Shown: positions 23,100 to 35,718 of the stretch, in pieces
How positions within the stretch are numbered: the first letter of the stretch is position 1
Layout of the letters: every line of letters starts with the position of its first letter
NCBI GenBank assembly: GCA_024036415.1
Contig: JAMWET010001330.1
Location: forward strand, 447,501-511,500
Length of the DNA stretch: 64,000 bases
Reading direction: 5' to 3'
From: Prochilodus magdalenae
Taxonomy: Eukaryota; Chordata; Actinopteri; Characiformes; Prochilodontidae
Notes under the pieces: generated by a model
Databases searched by the model: none
What the model was told of the DNA's origin: nothing
What the model saw: only the letters and a program-made list of their open reading frames with translations
Made by a program: the position numbers and the translations under genes

Positions 23100-23693
23100 T
23101 GGGTATATGTAATTTAGAATATGGGTATTTGTAATATAGAATATGGGTATATGTAATATAGAATATGGGTATATGTAATATAGAATATGGGTGTATGTAA
23201 TATAGAATATGGGTATATGTAATATAGAATATGGGTGTATGTAATTTAGAATATGGGTATATGTAATATAGAATATGGGTGTATGTAATATAGAATATGG
23301 GTATATGTAATATAGAATATGGGTGTATGTAATTTAGAATATGGGTATATGTAATATAGAATATGGGTATATGTAATTTAGAATATGGGTGTATGTAATT
23401 TAGAATATGGGTATATGTAATTTAGAATATGGGTATATGTAATATAGAATATGGGTATATGTAATATAGAATATGGGTATATGTAATTTAGAATATGGGT
23501 ATATGTAATATAGAATATGGGTATATGTAATATAGAATATGGGTGTATGTAATTTAGAATATGGGTATATGTAATATAGAATATGGGTATATGTAATTTA
23601 GAATATGGGTATATGTAATATAGAATATGGATGTATGTAATATAGAATATGGGTATATGTAATATAGAATATGGGTATATGTAATATAGAATA
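23100..23693. repeat. 22-bp minisatellite, about 27 units
   Basis: The unit is 'gaatatgggtatatgtaata' plus 'ta'. Almost all variation sits at two positions: gtata versus gtgta, and aatata versus aattta. Units 4-7 and 8-11 carry the same variant series, which implies an 88-bp higher-order block. Confidence 0.95.
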
Positions 23694-24115
23694 GGTTATC
23701 GGTAACATTAGAGCTCTTAAATGGGTTGAAACCTTATAGGTAGAAAAACAAGGCTTTAAAATGAGCTGGTTTCGTCTCTAACTGCACTAACCAAGCACAT
23801 CGCCATTTTCTAAATGAGGTCATATGTTCACCAACTGTCATGTGACTGCATCCAGGATGCTCAGTATAGGTCACTCAGGGACTCCATATGTTTAGGTGAA
23901 GGATAAAGCTGTATAAAGAACTTTACAGACACATGCGTTACTGTGGGCTCTTATGGGTTATTGTGTAAACACTGCAGAACTGTTCAAATGGAACACTAAA
24001 CCTGACTAAACAGCTGCATATTAGAAGGCCTAGTGCAGGGATCTCATACTGGGCTCTATTTTGGCCACAGTTCAAGAAATGCTCAAATGCCATTATTTTT
24101 CTTCTCTTTTAAGTA
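23694..24115. other. Non-coding, ends in the TA target site of the Tc1 element
   Basis: No gene. The last two bases (24114-24115) are the TA duplicated on insertion of the transposon. Confidence 0.4.
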
Positions 24116-24322
24116 CAGTGTGGTGCGAAAGTTTGGGCAGCGTTGTTAATTTTCCTGATTTATCTTTATAAAGCATTAATTGTTTGGATAAAAAAATTAA
24201 GTTTAATATATCATATAGGGGACAAACACAGTGATATTTGAGAAGTGAAATGAAGTTCATATGAATTACAGAAAGTGTGCAATAATTGTCTAAACAAAAT
24301 TAGGCAGGTGCATAAATTTGGG
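24116..24322. repeat. Left terminal inverted repeat of the Tc1 element
   Basis: About 207 bp. The inner edge 'caggtgcataaatttggg' pairs with 'cccaaatttatgcacctg' at 25501. Confidence 0.85.
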
Positions 24323-24324
24323 CC

Positions 24325-25321
24325 CCCCCAAAAAACCTTTAGTGGGCCTCCTTTCGCAGAAATAACCTCTAAACACTTCCTACAGCCTCTAATGAGAGTC
24401 TGGATTGTGGCTGAAGGTATTTTAGACCATTCTTCTTTACAAAACATCTCTAGTTCATTCAGGTTTGATGGTTTCTGAGCATGGACAGCTCTCTTTAAGT
24501 GACACCACAGATTTTTAATAATATTCAGGTCTGGGGACTGAGATGGCCATTCCAGAACTTTGTACTTGTTCCTCTGCATGAATGCATTAGTAGATTTTGA
24601 GCAGTGTTTAGGGTCGTTGTCTTGTTGGAAGATCCAGCCCCGGCGCAGCTTCAGCTTTGTCACTGATTCCTGGACATTGGTCTCCAGAATCTGCTGATAT
24701 TGATTGGAATCCATGCGTCCCTCAACTTTAACAAGATTCCCAGTCCCTGTACTGGCCACACAGCCCCACAGCATGATGGAACCACCACCAAATTTTACTG
24801 TAGGTAGCAGGTGTTTTTCTTGGAGTGCTGTGTTTTTTTTCCTCCATGCATAACGGCCCTTGTTATGCCCAAATAACTCTATTTTAGTTTCATCAGTCCA
24901 CAGCACCTTGTCCAAATGTGCTTTAGCGTACCTCAAGTGGCTCTGTTTGTGATGTGGGCGGAGAAAAGGCTTCCTCTGCATCACTCTCCCATACAGCATC
25001 TCCTTGTGTAAAGTTGTGAATAGTTGAACGATGCACAGTGACTCCATCAGCAGCAAGATCATGTTGTAGGTCTTTGGTGCTGGTCTGTGGGTTGACTCTG
25101 ACTGTTCTCAACATCCTTCGCTTCTGTTTATTCCAGATTTTTCTTGGTCTGCCACTTCGAGCCTTGACTTGAACTGTGCCTGTGGTCTTCCATTTTCTCA
25201 CAATGTTTCTCACAGTGGAGACTGAAAGCTGAAATCTCTGAGATCTGTATCCTTCCCCTAAACCATGACGGTGAACAATCTTTGTTTTCAGGTCATTTGA
25301 AAGTTGTTTTGAGACTCCCAT
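24325..25321 (-). pseudogene. Tc1 transposase, frameshifted and with a mutated catalytic residue
   Basis: Transposases of this family bind their terminal repeats and cut and paste the element using a DDE/D active site. The N-terminal half starts with ATG at 25321: a paired-like helix-turn-helix, then ARSGRPRK at about residues 54-61. Near 25010-25020 the frame shifts. The homologous continuation (LHKEMLYGR, then the Asp in VLWTDETKIELFG, then the Asp in FQQDNDPKH) is in another frame. The third acidic residue, normally Glu in 'DLNPIENLW', is Lys here (DLNIIKNLW, codon aaa at 24514-24516), a one-base change from Glu. Two independent defects make it inactive. The natural C-terminus (ISAKGGP) is followed by read-through into the terminal repeat. 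Confidence 0.92.
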
Positions 25322-25500
25322 GCTGCGACTCTTCAGAGATGTAAAGAGGAGAAAAACTTACAATTGCTCCCCTTAAATACCCTTTCTCATAATTGGAGTC
25401 ACCTGTGTATGGAGGTCAAGGGTCACTGAACTTACCAAACCAAATTTGAGTTCCAATAATTAGTTCTAAAGGTTTTAAAATCAGTAAAATGACGACAGTG

Positions 25501-25707
25501 CCCAAATTTATGCACCTGCCTACTTTTGTTTAACCAATTATTGCACACTTTCTGTAAATTATATAAACTTCATTTCACTTCTCAAATATCACTGTGTTTA
25601 TCCCCTATATGATATATTTAACACAATTTTTTAATCCAAACAATCAATGCTTTATAAAGGTAAATCAGGAAAATTAACAACGCTGCCCAAACTTTCGCAC
25701 CCCACTG
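25501..25707. repeat. Right terminal inverted repeat of the Tc1 element
   Basis: Inverted partner of 24116-24322, ending 'ctttcgcaccccactg' before the TA target site. Confidence 0.85.
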
Positions 25708-25794
25708 TATGTTTTTCCCTTGTTAGCATGGGTGATTTAATGCATAGGCTTTATACCTCCTATACATATTTCACTGGCCCCCTTTTCCCTGATT

Positions 25795-26180
25795 AGGACC
25801 CCCACTGAACCACCACCGAGAGGGTATTATGTGGGTGGGGGATCATTCTCAGCACTGCATTAACACTGATGTGGTGGTGGTGGTGTGTTAGTGTGTGTTG
25901 TGCTGGTGTGAGAGGATGAGACGCAGCAGAGGTGCTGAAGTGTTTAAACACTTAAACACCGTGTTGATCCAGCTTGCAGATGTAAAGTCAGAGATGATAA
26001 TTTAATTGTTGATGCACGGTTTGTGTTAGTTATTCTCTAGTCCTTCATCAGACATCACAGGATGCTGTGGGCCAGATTTATTTGTTTGGTGGACTATTAT
26101 CAGTCCAGAAGTGACACACACTAACACCATGTCAGGGTCACTGCAGTGGTGAGAATGACCCAGCACCCACATAACAGGCC
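25795..26180. repeat. Fold-back repeat family, copy 3
   Basis: The left arm is 'accaccgagagggtattatg' and 'gatcattctcagcactgca'; the right arm is 'gtcactgcagtggtgagaat' and 'cacccacataacaggcct'. The centre has the shared 'gtgttagtgtgtgttgtg' and 'gtagatgtaaagtcagag'-like blocks. Confidence 0.65.
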
Positions 26181-27132
<952 letters not shown>

Positions 27133-27299
27133 GCAGTGGTCTAAAATCATTCATTGTATATATAGTATATAAATTGTATACAAAGTATACCAACATTATA
27201 CTCCCCTAGTGTTCAAATTAGTAAAAGGCACAAAAAATGCGTCTCCTAGCAACCATACAAGACCTGGTTGACCACCAAAACTGTCATCATCAGATAACA

Positions 27300-27530
27300 G
27301 CACTAAAAGCTTTCATCTTTGAGGACAAATTTGACATTACGCACTAAAACAATCGACATACATCTTTCCACTATGAGAAAACAGCTGAACACCATTGGTA
27401 TGAATGGATATGCAGCTGTCAATAAACCCTTACTGTGAAAAGAAAGAGGTTTTGTAGAAAATGTTTTATGGATCGATGATTCAAAATTTGTATTTGGGAT
27501 TATCTGAGAATTAATAAGAAACAGAAAATG
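27300..27530 (+). mobile_element. Tc1-like transposase remnant
   Basis: Forward reading at about 27370-27435 gives 'MRKQLNTIGMNGYAAVNKPLL'-like sequence. About 27455-27500 gives 'NVLWIDDSKFVFG', matching 'VLWTDESKFEIFG' around the first catalytic Asp. Stop codons interrupt it. This family differs from the 24 kb element. Confidence 0.6.
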
Positions 27531-29030
27531 CAACCACCAATGGGTGGTCCCCCCTGAAAAAAAGAACCACTGAAAAGAACGGAAGCGTTAATAAGCACAA
27601 AGGGTGGAAACTCTAAGTAGAAAAGGTTACATTTAGATGCAAAGATAGAAACAAACAAATGTCATGTCATTTTTTAAAATCATTTTCTATATAGATACGC
27701 CCAACATACTGTAATTTCAGAACAAAAGAGCCAATATAATTACCTTGGAAAATAGCCAGGATACACTGACTTAAATTTTTCTATTATTATCATTATGGAG
27801 ATTTGAGTGGAGATTACACTAAATACACTAAATACACTAAAACCACACTCTAATACACTAAAACCATCTCCAATCAATGCCTTTCAGGTTTAATATGGCC
27901 TTTAAATGTCAGTGTCTGTCAGTTTTGTGTTCGGTTTTGTATCTTTTTTGATGTGTGTTGATGTTGGCCGTTAGCCATGCGCACATCCCTAGATTTCATC
28001 TGATCTATGTATATTGATCTATCTATAATTATTACTCATAGCACCTCGATAAGAATATCTGGAAAGGTTCTATTACCATAGAAATAAGGCACAAGCATTA
28101 AACAAAAGGCATTTAAAAGATTTTTGTTTGTTTGTTTTATTTACTTTACTAATAAACTGTTCATTTAACCATGTATAAAGATTGGTTGTATAATGAGACA
28201 TCTTGGCACACTTAGACTCATGAATCATTCAGACTGTAGATAAACTGTGACACTATTTCCTGGTTGTTAACCTGCCTACTATAGGCTGTGCTCTTATTAT
28301 CTTTATTTATTATGGTCCGAAAAATGTGAAAGTAAACAAAAGGCCAAAAAATTCTACTGGGCTTATACCTATATGGTTTATTTATGTATATTTTGGGGCT
28401 TATTTATGTATTTATTATTCTGGGATGAATTGTGTGTCTAATATTGCTGTTGTAGAGAAATAAAAGTTAAAGGAAGTTGGTTAAAATATGCGTTGAGATG
28501 CAAAGATGTTTCCTATTCTAGGCAGAGGCAAAGATCGCACAAGCAAACTGGCAACATAAGAACAGCCTATCAATCATACAAACAAGTAAACAAAACAACA
28601 AGTCCCAATCAGTGCATGGGGGTTCGCCACTCTGAAATGTTCCTAGCGATTAATCCAGCTTAAAGCACACATAAGCACATCAAATTCCTGTCGTACAACA
28701 ACAACAACAAAAAAAATTACTTGCATGAACTTATTGTTAAAGAGGTACCAAAACTAAGCAACCAGATTATATACTTCTGTAATGCACATCTAATTTGCTT
28801 TGAGGATGTGGTGTGCTGATATAAAAGGCTCGCTTTCATGTTCCTCTTTTCTCTTCTTTCCTGCTTCTGTGGTAGGAAACAGTAACAAAGCAGTCTGTTA
28901 AAGAGTTGAAGGCAGTATGGTTGATGGCTAAGAGCGAAGCATGATGATGAGTGTTTCGTTCAGGTGTGATACCATATGCTTGGAGCTAAACATTACCGAC
29001 CGTAACAAATGAATGATTATATATGCACTA
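27531..29030. other. Non-coding, nothing seen
   Basis: AT-rich with short A-rich tracts. A direct 'tacactaaatacactaaa' tract lies near 27810-27860. No gene. Confidence 0.4.
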
Positions 29031-29059
29031 TTCAGTGTTTTGCATACTTTTGGGGGGAG

Positions 29060-29150
29060 TTGGCATGCATCCAGAACTAATCATCCAACATCAGTACCTG
29101 CACTCACTAACGGTCTATTGGCTGAATGCAGTCACATCCTCATAGCAATG
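29060..29150 (+). mobile_element. C-terminal fragment of a Tc1-like transposase
   Basis: The forward frame reads '[20 protein letters not shown]', resembling the 'LT.ALVAEWEQIP.AMLQHLV' tail of fish Tc1-like transposases. It stops abruptly at about 29150, where a reversed Tc1 fragment of another family begins. Confidence 0.5.
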
Positions 29151-29600
29151 CTCCAACAGGATCATAACAATGCTCTGGATCATCCAAATGGTCATGGGCA
29201 AACTTAGTCGGGCCTGGACGTGTGCTAATTTAAGCAGGGTAACCTTCCGTGCCATGCATGACTTTAAACTATGATGTCTTAGTGTATTACCCACAGTAAC
29301 CTTGGAAACAGTGGTGCCAGCTCTCTTCAGGTCATTGACCAGCTCCTCCCGTGTAGTTCTGGGCTGATTCCTCACCTTTCTAAGGATCATTGATACGCCA
29401 CAAGGTGAGATCTTGCGTGGAGCCCCAGTCTGAGGGAGATTGACAGTCATGTTTAGCTTCTTCCATTTTCTAATAATTGCTCCAACAGTTGATCTTTTTT
29501 CACCAAGCTGCTTGGCAATTGCCCCGTAGCCCTTTCCAGCCTTGTGGAGGTCAACAATTTTCTCTCTGGTGTCTTTGGACAGCTCTTTGGTCTTAGCCAT
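29150..29600 (-). pseudogene. Tc1 transposase, N-terminal part only
   Basis: ATG at 29600 begins [20 protein letters not shown], the N-terminus typical of one fish Tc1 family. It continues through the helix-turn-helix ([20 protein letters not shown]), GAPRKISP at about residues 58-65, and '[19 protein letters not shown]'. After '[10 protein letters not shown]' (about residue 130) the frame is lost: 'FAHDHLDD' is in another frame. The rest, including all catalytic residues, is missing, so the copy is inactive. The original ORF continues to 29115 only as non-homologous residues. Confidence 0.88.
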
Positions 29601-29967
29601 GTTAGTAGTTGTAGTCTTACTGATTGTGTGGGGTGGACAGGTGTCTTTATGCAGCTAAGGACCTCAAACAGGTGCTTCTAATTTAGAATAATAAGTGGAG
29701 TGGAGGTGGAGTTTTTAGAGGCGGACTAACAGGTCTTTGAGGGCCAGAATTTTTGCTGATTGGCAGGTGTTCAAATACTTATTTGCAGCAGTAACACACA
29801 AATAAATTATTAAAAAATCATACATAGTGATTTCCAGGTTTTTTTTTTTAGATTATGTCTCTCACAGTGGACATGCACCTAAGATGAAAATTTCAGACCC
29901 CTCCATGATTTCTAAGTGGGAGAACTTGCAAAGTCGCAGGGTGTTCAAATACTTATTTTCCTCACTG
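29150..29967 (-). mobile_element. Tc1 element, truncated at its 3' side
   Basis: The outer terminal repeat is at about 29762-29967 (on the minus strand it starts 'cagtgaggaaaataagtatt'), with a TA at 29968-29969. A transposase start lies at 29600. The other terminal repeat and the catalytic half are missing. Confidence 0.8.
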
Positions 29968-29974
29968 TACCTAT

Positions 29975-30785
29975 ATATACCTAACAGCCATGATTGTAGA
30001 TATTCAGCAAGAAGTGATGCCCTTCATTAGTCATCCTGTTAGTGCCAGCACCACAGGTAGTCCTGATGCAGGACTACATGCAAGCAGACTGCTGCAATGT
30101 TAGCTTAGCATGTTGCCAAAGTCACCAAAATCATCAAAGACTGCAATGGTGTCATTGCAGATTGTCATGAAATGACTAAGCATGTCAGTGGGTCATCTAC
30201 ACTGAGTCCTGCTTTTGTCTTGGTGGAGACGACCAATGAATTCTTGTGTGGAGACTCTGTGGTCAGCACCAAAGTTTGTTCAGGTTTCAGGTTTATTTGT
30301 TATGACATTTGTGCGTTAAAATGTATACATTTATTAGACAAGGATAGTCTGAGAGAGAGCGGAGAAATAGCGATATGTATATAATATATAAATATTGTAC
30401 ATAGTGGTGATATATTAATAATAATAATACTAAAATGTGACTAAAAGTGTCTCAGTGCAGTGTATTGGTGAAAGGCTGGTACTGGTTTGTTGTCACATGT
30501 CCAGAAGGTCTGGTGTTACTACACTTCCACTCCAATCACGAAATCAGCAGGAACTGTGTGAGAATATATGAACTGCATGGGATGGATTATCGCAGGAAAA
30601 ACATTAGGAACACCTACAACTCCATGCCAAGAGGTCTGCAGGCTTTAGCAAAAGTGGTGGCCTCATAGAAATACTGACAGACACTACTTCTGTATGTGTA
30701 GATCAATAAATATTACTCATATCAGTCAGAGTGTATTATCATTTATTGTTCCTGGTAACCTTTATTTTCCTTTCCAATAGCATCG
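29975..30785 (+). repeat. Interspersed repeat shared with 6715-7050
   Basis: It carries 'gatattcagcaagaagtgat', 'agtcatcctgttagtg', 'gagacgaccaatgaat' and 'cacttctgtatgt'-like blocks in the same order as the 6.7 kb copy. A forward peptide at about 30600-30665 ('IRNTYNSMPRGLQALAKV') looks like the C-terminus of a Tc1-type transposase, so this is the longer of two decayed copies. Confidence 0.5.
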
Positions 30786-33393
30786 CATATAGTGAAAACC
30801 GAACTCAATCCATTGTTTCTGCAATGTCACTCATTTACAAATGAACATCTATTCAGCCTTCACCAGTGAAGCTCAAAGTTCTAATGGTTGTTTCAGTTCT
30901 TTGAATGATTTCCTTAAGAAAGACAGTCAATCAGAACACAGCTCATTTATCTTGTATCAATCTTATAGGCGCTAGAAAAAGTCTGTTTCATCCTCAAAGT
31001 GAGGTAAGAAAAGGGTAAAATGAATTGTTATTTTTAATACTTATAATACTTATATACTTTTAATACTTATAACAGAACTTTTCAAAGAAAAAAAAATACA
31101 TACAAGAAAATGTAGAATATGGGCCCTTAAAACACATTAAAAAGGAAAAACTACAAAGCTCTAACAAAGACTTTACACATCACTGTTGCTACATCAAGTT
31201 TGTAAACCACAACAACGCATAACAGGCATGTCATGCAAGATTTCAAAACCTGATCATAGATGAACGATAAAGAAGGTAATGATCTAAAAGCATTTTCTAG
31301 AAAAGAGCTACCGAATTACTCAAAAATAGCAAGAGAATCAGTTACACCGAGAACAGTGAGCAATTAACTTCACCACAATCATCAATCATCCTACACACAA
31401 CACCACTCTCTAGTACAGAGGCCAGATCATTTCAGCTAATGTGATCCCAGTCCATGACAAGACCAAGACCAGGCCAGATTGCGTCAAACTCAAGAATTTT
31501 AGCAGCTGAGACCAAAACAAGACTGACAAGACAAGTTTTTTTTTTTCAGAATCAAATAAGACAACAAAATAGGTTTTTAGGTAATTTTATATTGATTATC
31601 ATTAATGGTGTGTTATATACAGCAATATACAATATCACATTTTAGAAAACATTTAGTAAAATATCCCATTACATAATATATAGCAAAAAAACATTATTAG
31701 TTATATTTCTATCTTATATTTTAGATATTATTTTATCATGGCCTTAGCCAAACTTTGCATGGTAACTGGAAGCACTAAGGAGGGCTCTGTGCTTCACATG
31801 CATGAAAAATAACCATAGCAGTCAGTTCTATCTTAAATGGTGCCTGAGTGTGTCAGTGTCCTTAGTGCCTCAGCAAAGTGCTACACCATTTAAGGTGGAA
31901 CAGGTCACGACAAACAGTGAGAGTATGAAGTGGACACACATTTATTTAACTTTAATACACTTATTTAACATTCAAAAATGCTGAATGTGTAGAGCAGCTC
32001 TGTTTACTGCTTCTGCAGCTGCTCACATCAAGCAGCCTCTGTGCCAGTAACTTTAGTAGTATTCCAGTGTTAAAAAGAAAAGAACAACTATACGTAGTAT
32101 GGAGTTGATAGACTTCGTCAATATTGACAGACTTAAAATACTGCTGTGCTCCCTTCACATGCTTCCTACAAAGCCAAGAATCCACCAGTTCCTCCCTACT
32201 TTATGGCACTGGTCAAGAGTTGATCTGTATGACCGGCTACTTTCCCAAACAAGGCAACTCTAATTAGCTGCTGGCACCAGCTGCTAACATGGAGTAGTTT
32301 TTGTGATACGTTTAAAACATATCAGCGATTTCTGTAACACTATAAAAGGAAAGCAAACATTTGCACTGTATATAAAGTCTACTTAAAACAGTTTCGACTC
32401 TCATATAGCTAATGCTAAGCTAGCGGGTGCTAGTTAGCTAGCCTAGCACTAGCAGTTCAGGAACACAGCTTTAAATGAGTAGCAAACATTGACTTTCCAA
32501 CTAGCTGCATCGGCGATCTGCAACACAGCATCATTCAAATTTTGAACCAGATCCTCAGACAACATCCATGATTCACATCTCACTGGAAAACTACTGCTAG
32601 CTTGTATCTTAGCATCATGGTTGTGCTGTGATGTTCTGATTTCCCTTTTCTCGCACAGATGTTTGTGATGAAGACAGACAGGCCATGTCTCTGATACAAT
32701 GTGCTGCTAACTTAAGCTGTTCATACTAAGCTAATGTAGCAGAAATGACATCGGTAATGGTTTAGTGCGTGTAGCATCATCTTACATATAAAGTTTGATG
32801 CAACTGAGCAGCTGCAGCAGTAAATAGAGCTGCTCCACACATACAGCATTTTGGCTCTGTTTGAAGTTGACCAGCTTTATACACTTACCACGCTCAAAAA
32901 TAATAAAACATTTGGCTGTTTGTAGGTCAGTGTTTGAGCGCTATGGTACACTATAACAACATTTAATATCATTTCTGCAGTAGTTATAGTACTCAGTAGA
33001 AAGTGAATTGTCCTACCCTCACTTAAACCCAATGAAAACGTGACGTTTGTGAATCGGGTCCATACACACAGCTGAGGATCTGGACTGTATAATCTTTCCT
33101 ACTAAATGAACAGTTCTACATATAAACCTAAAAAAAACGATTCAAGGTTACTTACAGTGCCATATGAAATCAGCAGGTGATAAAGTCTTTGCTCAAATAT
33201 TTTGCTTATCTTCCAGCTCTAGCTGGTTCTGTCTGTATTGTGGTAGTCTGCTCCTGCGTATGACTGAATACACAGAGAGAGACTGTTTATTCTGATTTAG
33301 TTAACATTCAGTAATACACAATTTAGTAATAATTCAGTAATAAAACTAGTTACCTCAGACGGTGACTTGGCAGACTTAGGAATTTCCACCTCT
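30786..33393. other. Non-coding, no recognisable gene
   Basis: AT-rich, with a 'gctaatgctaagctagcggg'-type cluster of gctag/ctagc motifs at 32408-32455 that resembles the ends of non-autonomous DNA elements. All ORFs are under 75 residues with no domain. Confidence 0.4.
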
Positions 33394-34438
33394 GAGTTAG
33401 GACCAATTCCAAACGATGTTGAGGCCGACAGCACTAGTTTATGATCTCAAGAACGATATCAACGACTACAACACTAATTTCAGCATCAGCATCTATAATA
33501 TACATGTACACAAATGAAATATAAAAAATAGAACTCTTTGACAATGTTTCAGCTGATCAGGGTTAAATAAAGAAGGGCTGGTTAACTTTAAGGGTCTCTT
33601 ATAACTGTGTAATTACATATGCACAGTAACTGTGTAGTTACCGGTGAGGTATTTACTGTTACAGATGAATTACAGCTTATGTAAGTCCACATGTGTATGT
33701 TTGATGAATACTTACATTTGAATGAACAGCTGTTTTATACAGCAAGACCTTTTGATTGTAATGGGAGGGGCATACTTCATGTTCTGTGAGAGTGGCTTAA
33801 TTGTGCTTGCAAAATAGGAATTTACTTTTAGTCACATAACCACTCTAAATTACAGGATTCATATCAATTTGTAATCAAACATCACCTTCATGAAGATAAA
33901 TCTTTTAAAGGACATGTGTACTAGATGTCTGAAGGGTTTAAGGTGAGAACATGCAGACTGCTACAGCTAGCTTTAGGTTAGGAAAGTCGTTAGTATGCAG
34001 TGTCTTGTGATTATACACTGTCTATTACTATCAGAAATGTCTTGTTGGAAAAGTAGCAGTTCACTCGGTTACATGTGGTGTTATTTAAGAGAACATATGG
34101 TGTTATAACTATCAAGATACTCCTATGTAATGCTATGAGTAAAAACTGAAATTGATTCATGTGTATCTACATAAGATGTACCACGGCACTCCATGTGTAA
34201 CTCTGACTACTACTTTGGCAGTGGTCGTTAGATTATATTGCTAATGTGTAGCAACATAGTAATCAGAGAAACATGATTTCAAGTGGGACCGAAGAGTTTG
34301 ATTCCAAGAACACCACAACCACAGTGAAGTACGGAATTTGAGCATTATGCTACAGGGCTCCTGTTTTAAGAAATTGCATAGGGGCATTACACATCATTGA
34401 AGTGAAAGATGAATGAAGTGACGTGCCAAAAAATATTA
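33394..34438. repeat. 1045-bp tandem duplication, copy 1
   Basis: Starts 'gagttaggaccaattcc'. It matches copy 2 with a constant 1045-bp offset from end to end, and I found no difference by eye. It contains no ORF of note. Confidence 0.95.
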
Positions 34439-35483
34439 GAGTTAGGACCAATTCCAAACGATGTTGAGGCCGACAGCACTAGTTTATGATCTCAAGAACG
34501 ATATCAACGACTACAACACTAATTTCAGCATCAGCATCTATAATATACATGTACACAAATGAAATATAAAAAATAGAACTCTTTGACAATGTTTCAGCTG
34601 ATCAGGGTTAAATAAAGAAGGGCTGGTTAACTTTAAGGGTCTCTTATAACTGTGTAATTACATATGCACAGTAACTGTGTAGTTACCGGTGAGGTATTTA
34701 CTGTTACAGATGAATTACAGCTTATGTAAGTCCACATGTGTATGTTTGATGAATACTTACATTTGAATGAACAGCTGTTTTATACAGCAAGACCTTTTGA
34801 TTGTAATGGGAGGGGCATACTTCATGTTCTGTGAGAGTGGCTTAATTGTGCTTGCAAAATAGGAATTTACTTTTAGTCACATAACCACTCTAAATTACAG
34901 GATTCATATCAATTTGTAATCAAACATCACCTTCATGAAGATAAATCTTTTAAAGGACATGTGTACTAGATGTCTGAAGGGTTTAAGGTGAGAACATGCA
35001 GACTGCTACAGCTAGCTTTAGGTTAGGAAAGTCGTTAGTATGCAGTGTCTTGTGATTATACACTGTCTATTACTATCAGAAATGTCTTGTTGGAAAAGTA
35101 GCAGTTCACTCGGTTACATGTGGTGTTATTTAAGAGAACATATGGTGTTATAACTATCAAGATACTCCTATGTAATGCTATGAGTAAAAACTGAAATTGA
35201 TTCATGTGTATCTACATAAGATGTACCACGGCACTCCATGTGTAACTCTGACTACTACTTTGGCAGTGGTCGTTAGATTATATTGCTAATGTGTAGCAAC
35301 ATAGTAATCAGAGAAACATGATTTCAAGTGGGACCGAAGAGTTTGATTCCAAGAACACCACAACCACAGTGAAGTACGGAATTTGAGCATTATGCTACAG
35401 GGCTCCTGTTTTAAGAAATTGCATAGGGGCATTACACATCATTGAAGTGAAAGATGAATGAAGTGACGTGCCAAAAAATATTA
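34439..35483. repeat. 1045-bp tandem duplication, copy 2
   Basis: Directly follows copy 1. The same three bases, gag, occur at the left edge (33394), the junction (34439) and the right edge (35484), so the breakpoints sit in 3-bp microhomology. Confidence 0.95.
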
Positions 35484-35547
35484 GAGGAGAAAGAAAGTGA
35501 ATCTGGGGGTGAAGACAGCACCCCCCAAACATGTAACCAAAACGACT

Positions 35548-35718
35548 GGTTGGTGTAGCGTAGTGGGTAACACCTCCGCCCTACATGCTGTTCGATCCCG
35601 TGTCTGGGCAAGTATCTAAGGCTATGCCAAGAAGTAACCTTCTCTGTAAAAATGACCGATCTGTAAGTCATTCTGGATAACAGGAGTCTGGGAAATGCTG
35701 TTAATGTCAATGTTTTTT
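35548..35718 (+). mobile_element. tRNA-derived SINE
   Basis: A tRNA-like head 'ttggtgtagcgtagtgggta' with B box 'gttcgatccc' at 35590 is followed by the tail 'gtaagtcattctggataaca' and 'gggaaatgctg'. It sits just outside the 1045-bp duplication. It is not a functional tRNA gene: no cloverleaf closes. Confidence 0.65.

Larger units (their letters stand above)
24116..25707 (-). mobile_element. Tc1/mariner transposon, full length but inactivated
   Basis: A 1592-bp element flanked by TA on both sides (24114-24115 and 25708-25709). It starts 'cagtgtggtgcgaaagtttg' and ends with the inverted counterpart. The terminal inverted repeats are about 207 bp each (24116-24322 and 25501-25707) and differ at scattered positions. 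Between them is one transposase gene on the minus strand, broken by a frameshift. The size, TA target and long inverted repeats fit a Tc1-type fish transposon. Confidence 0.93.

Noticed and set aside
23100..23693. CRISPR-like regular array
   Set aside because: Units are contiguous and nearly identical with no unique spacers.
24211..24324. C-terminal extension of the Tc1 transposase ORF
   Set aside because: Homology ends at the ISAKGGP tail. The remaining residues are read-through into the terminal inverted repeat.
35548..35718. tRNA gene
   Set aside because: A- and B-box-like sequence is present but no cloverleaf closes, and the fish SINE tail follows.
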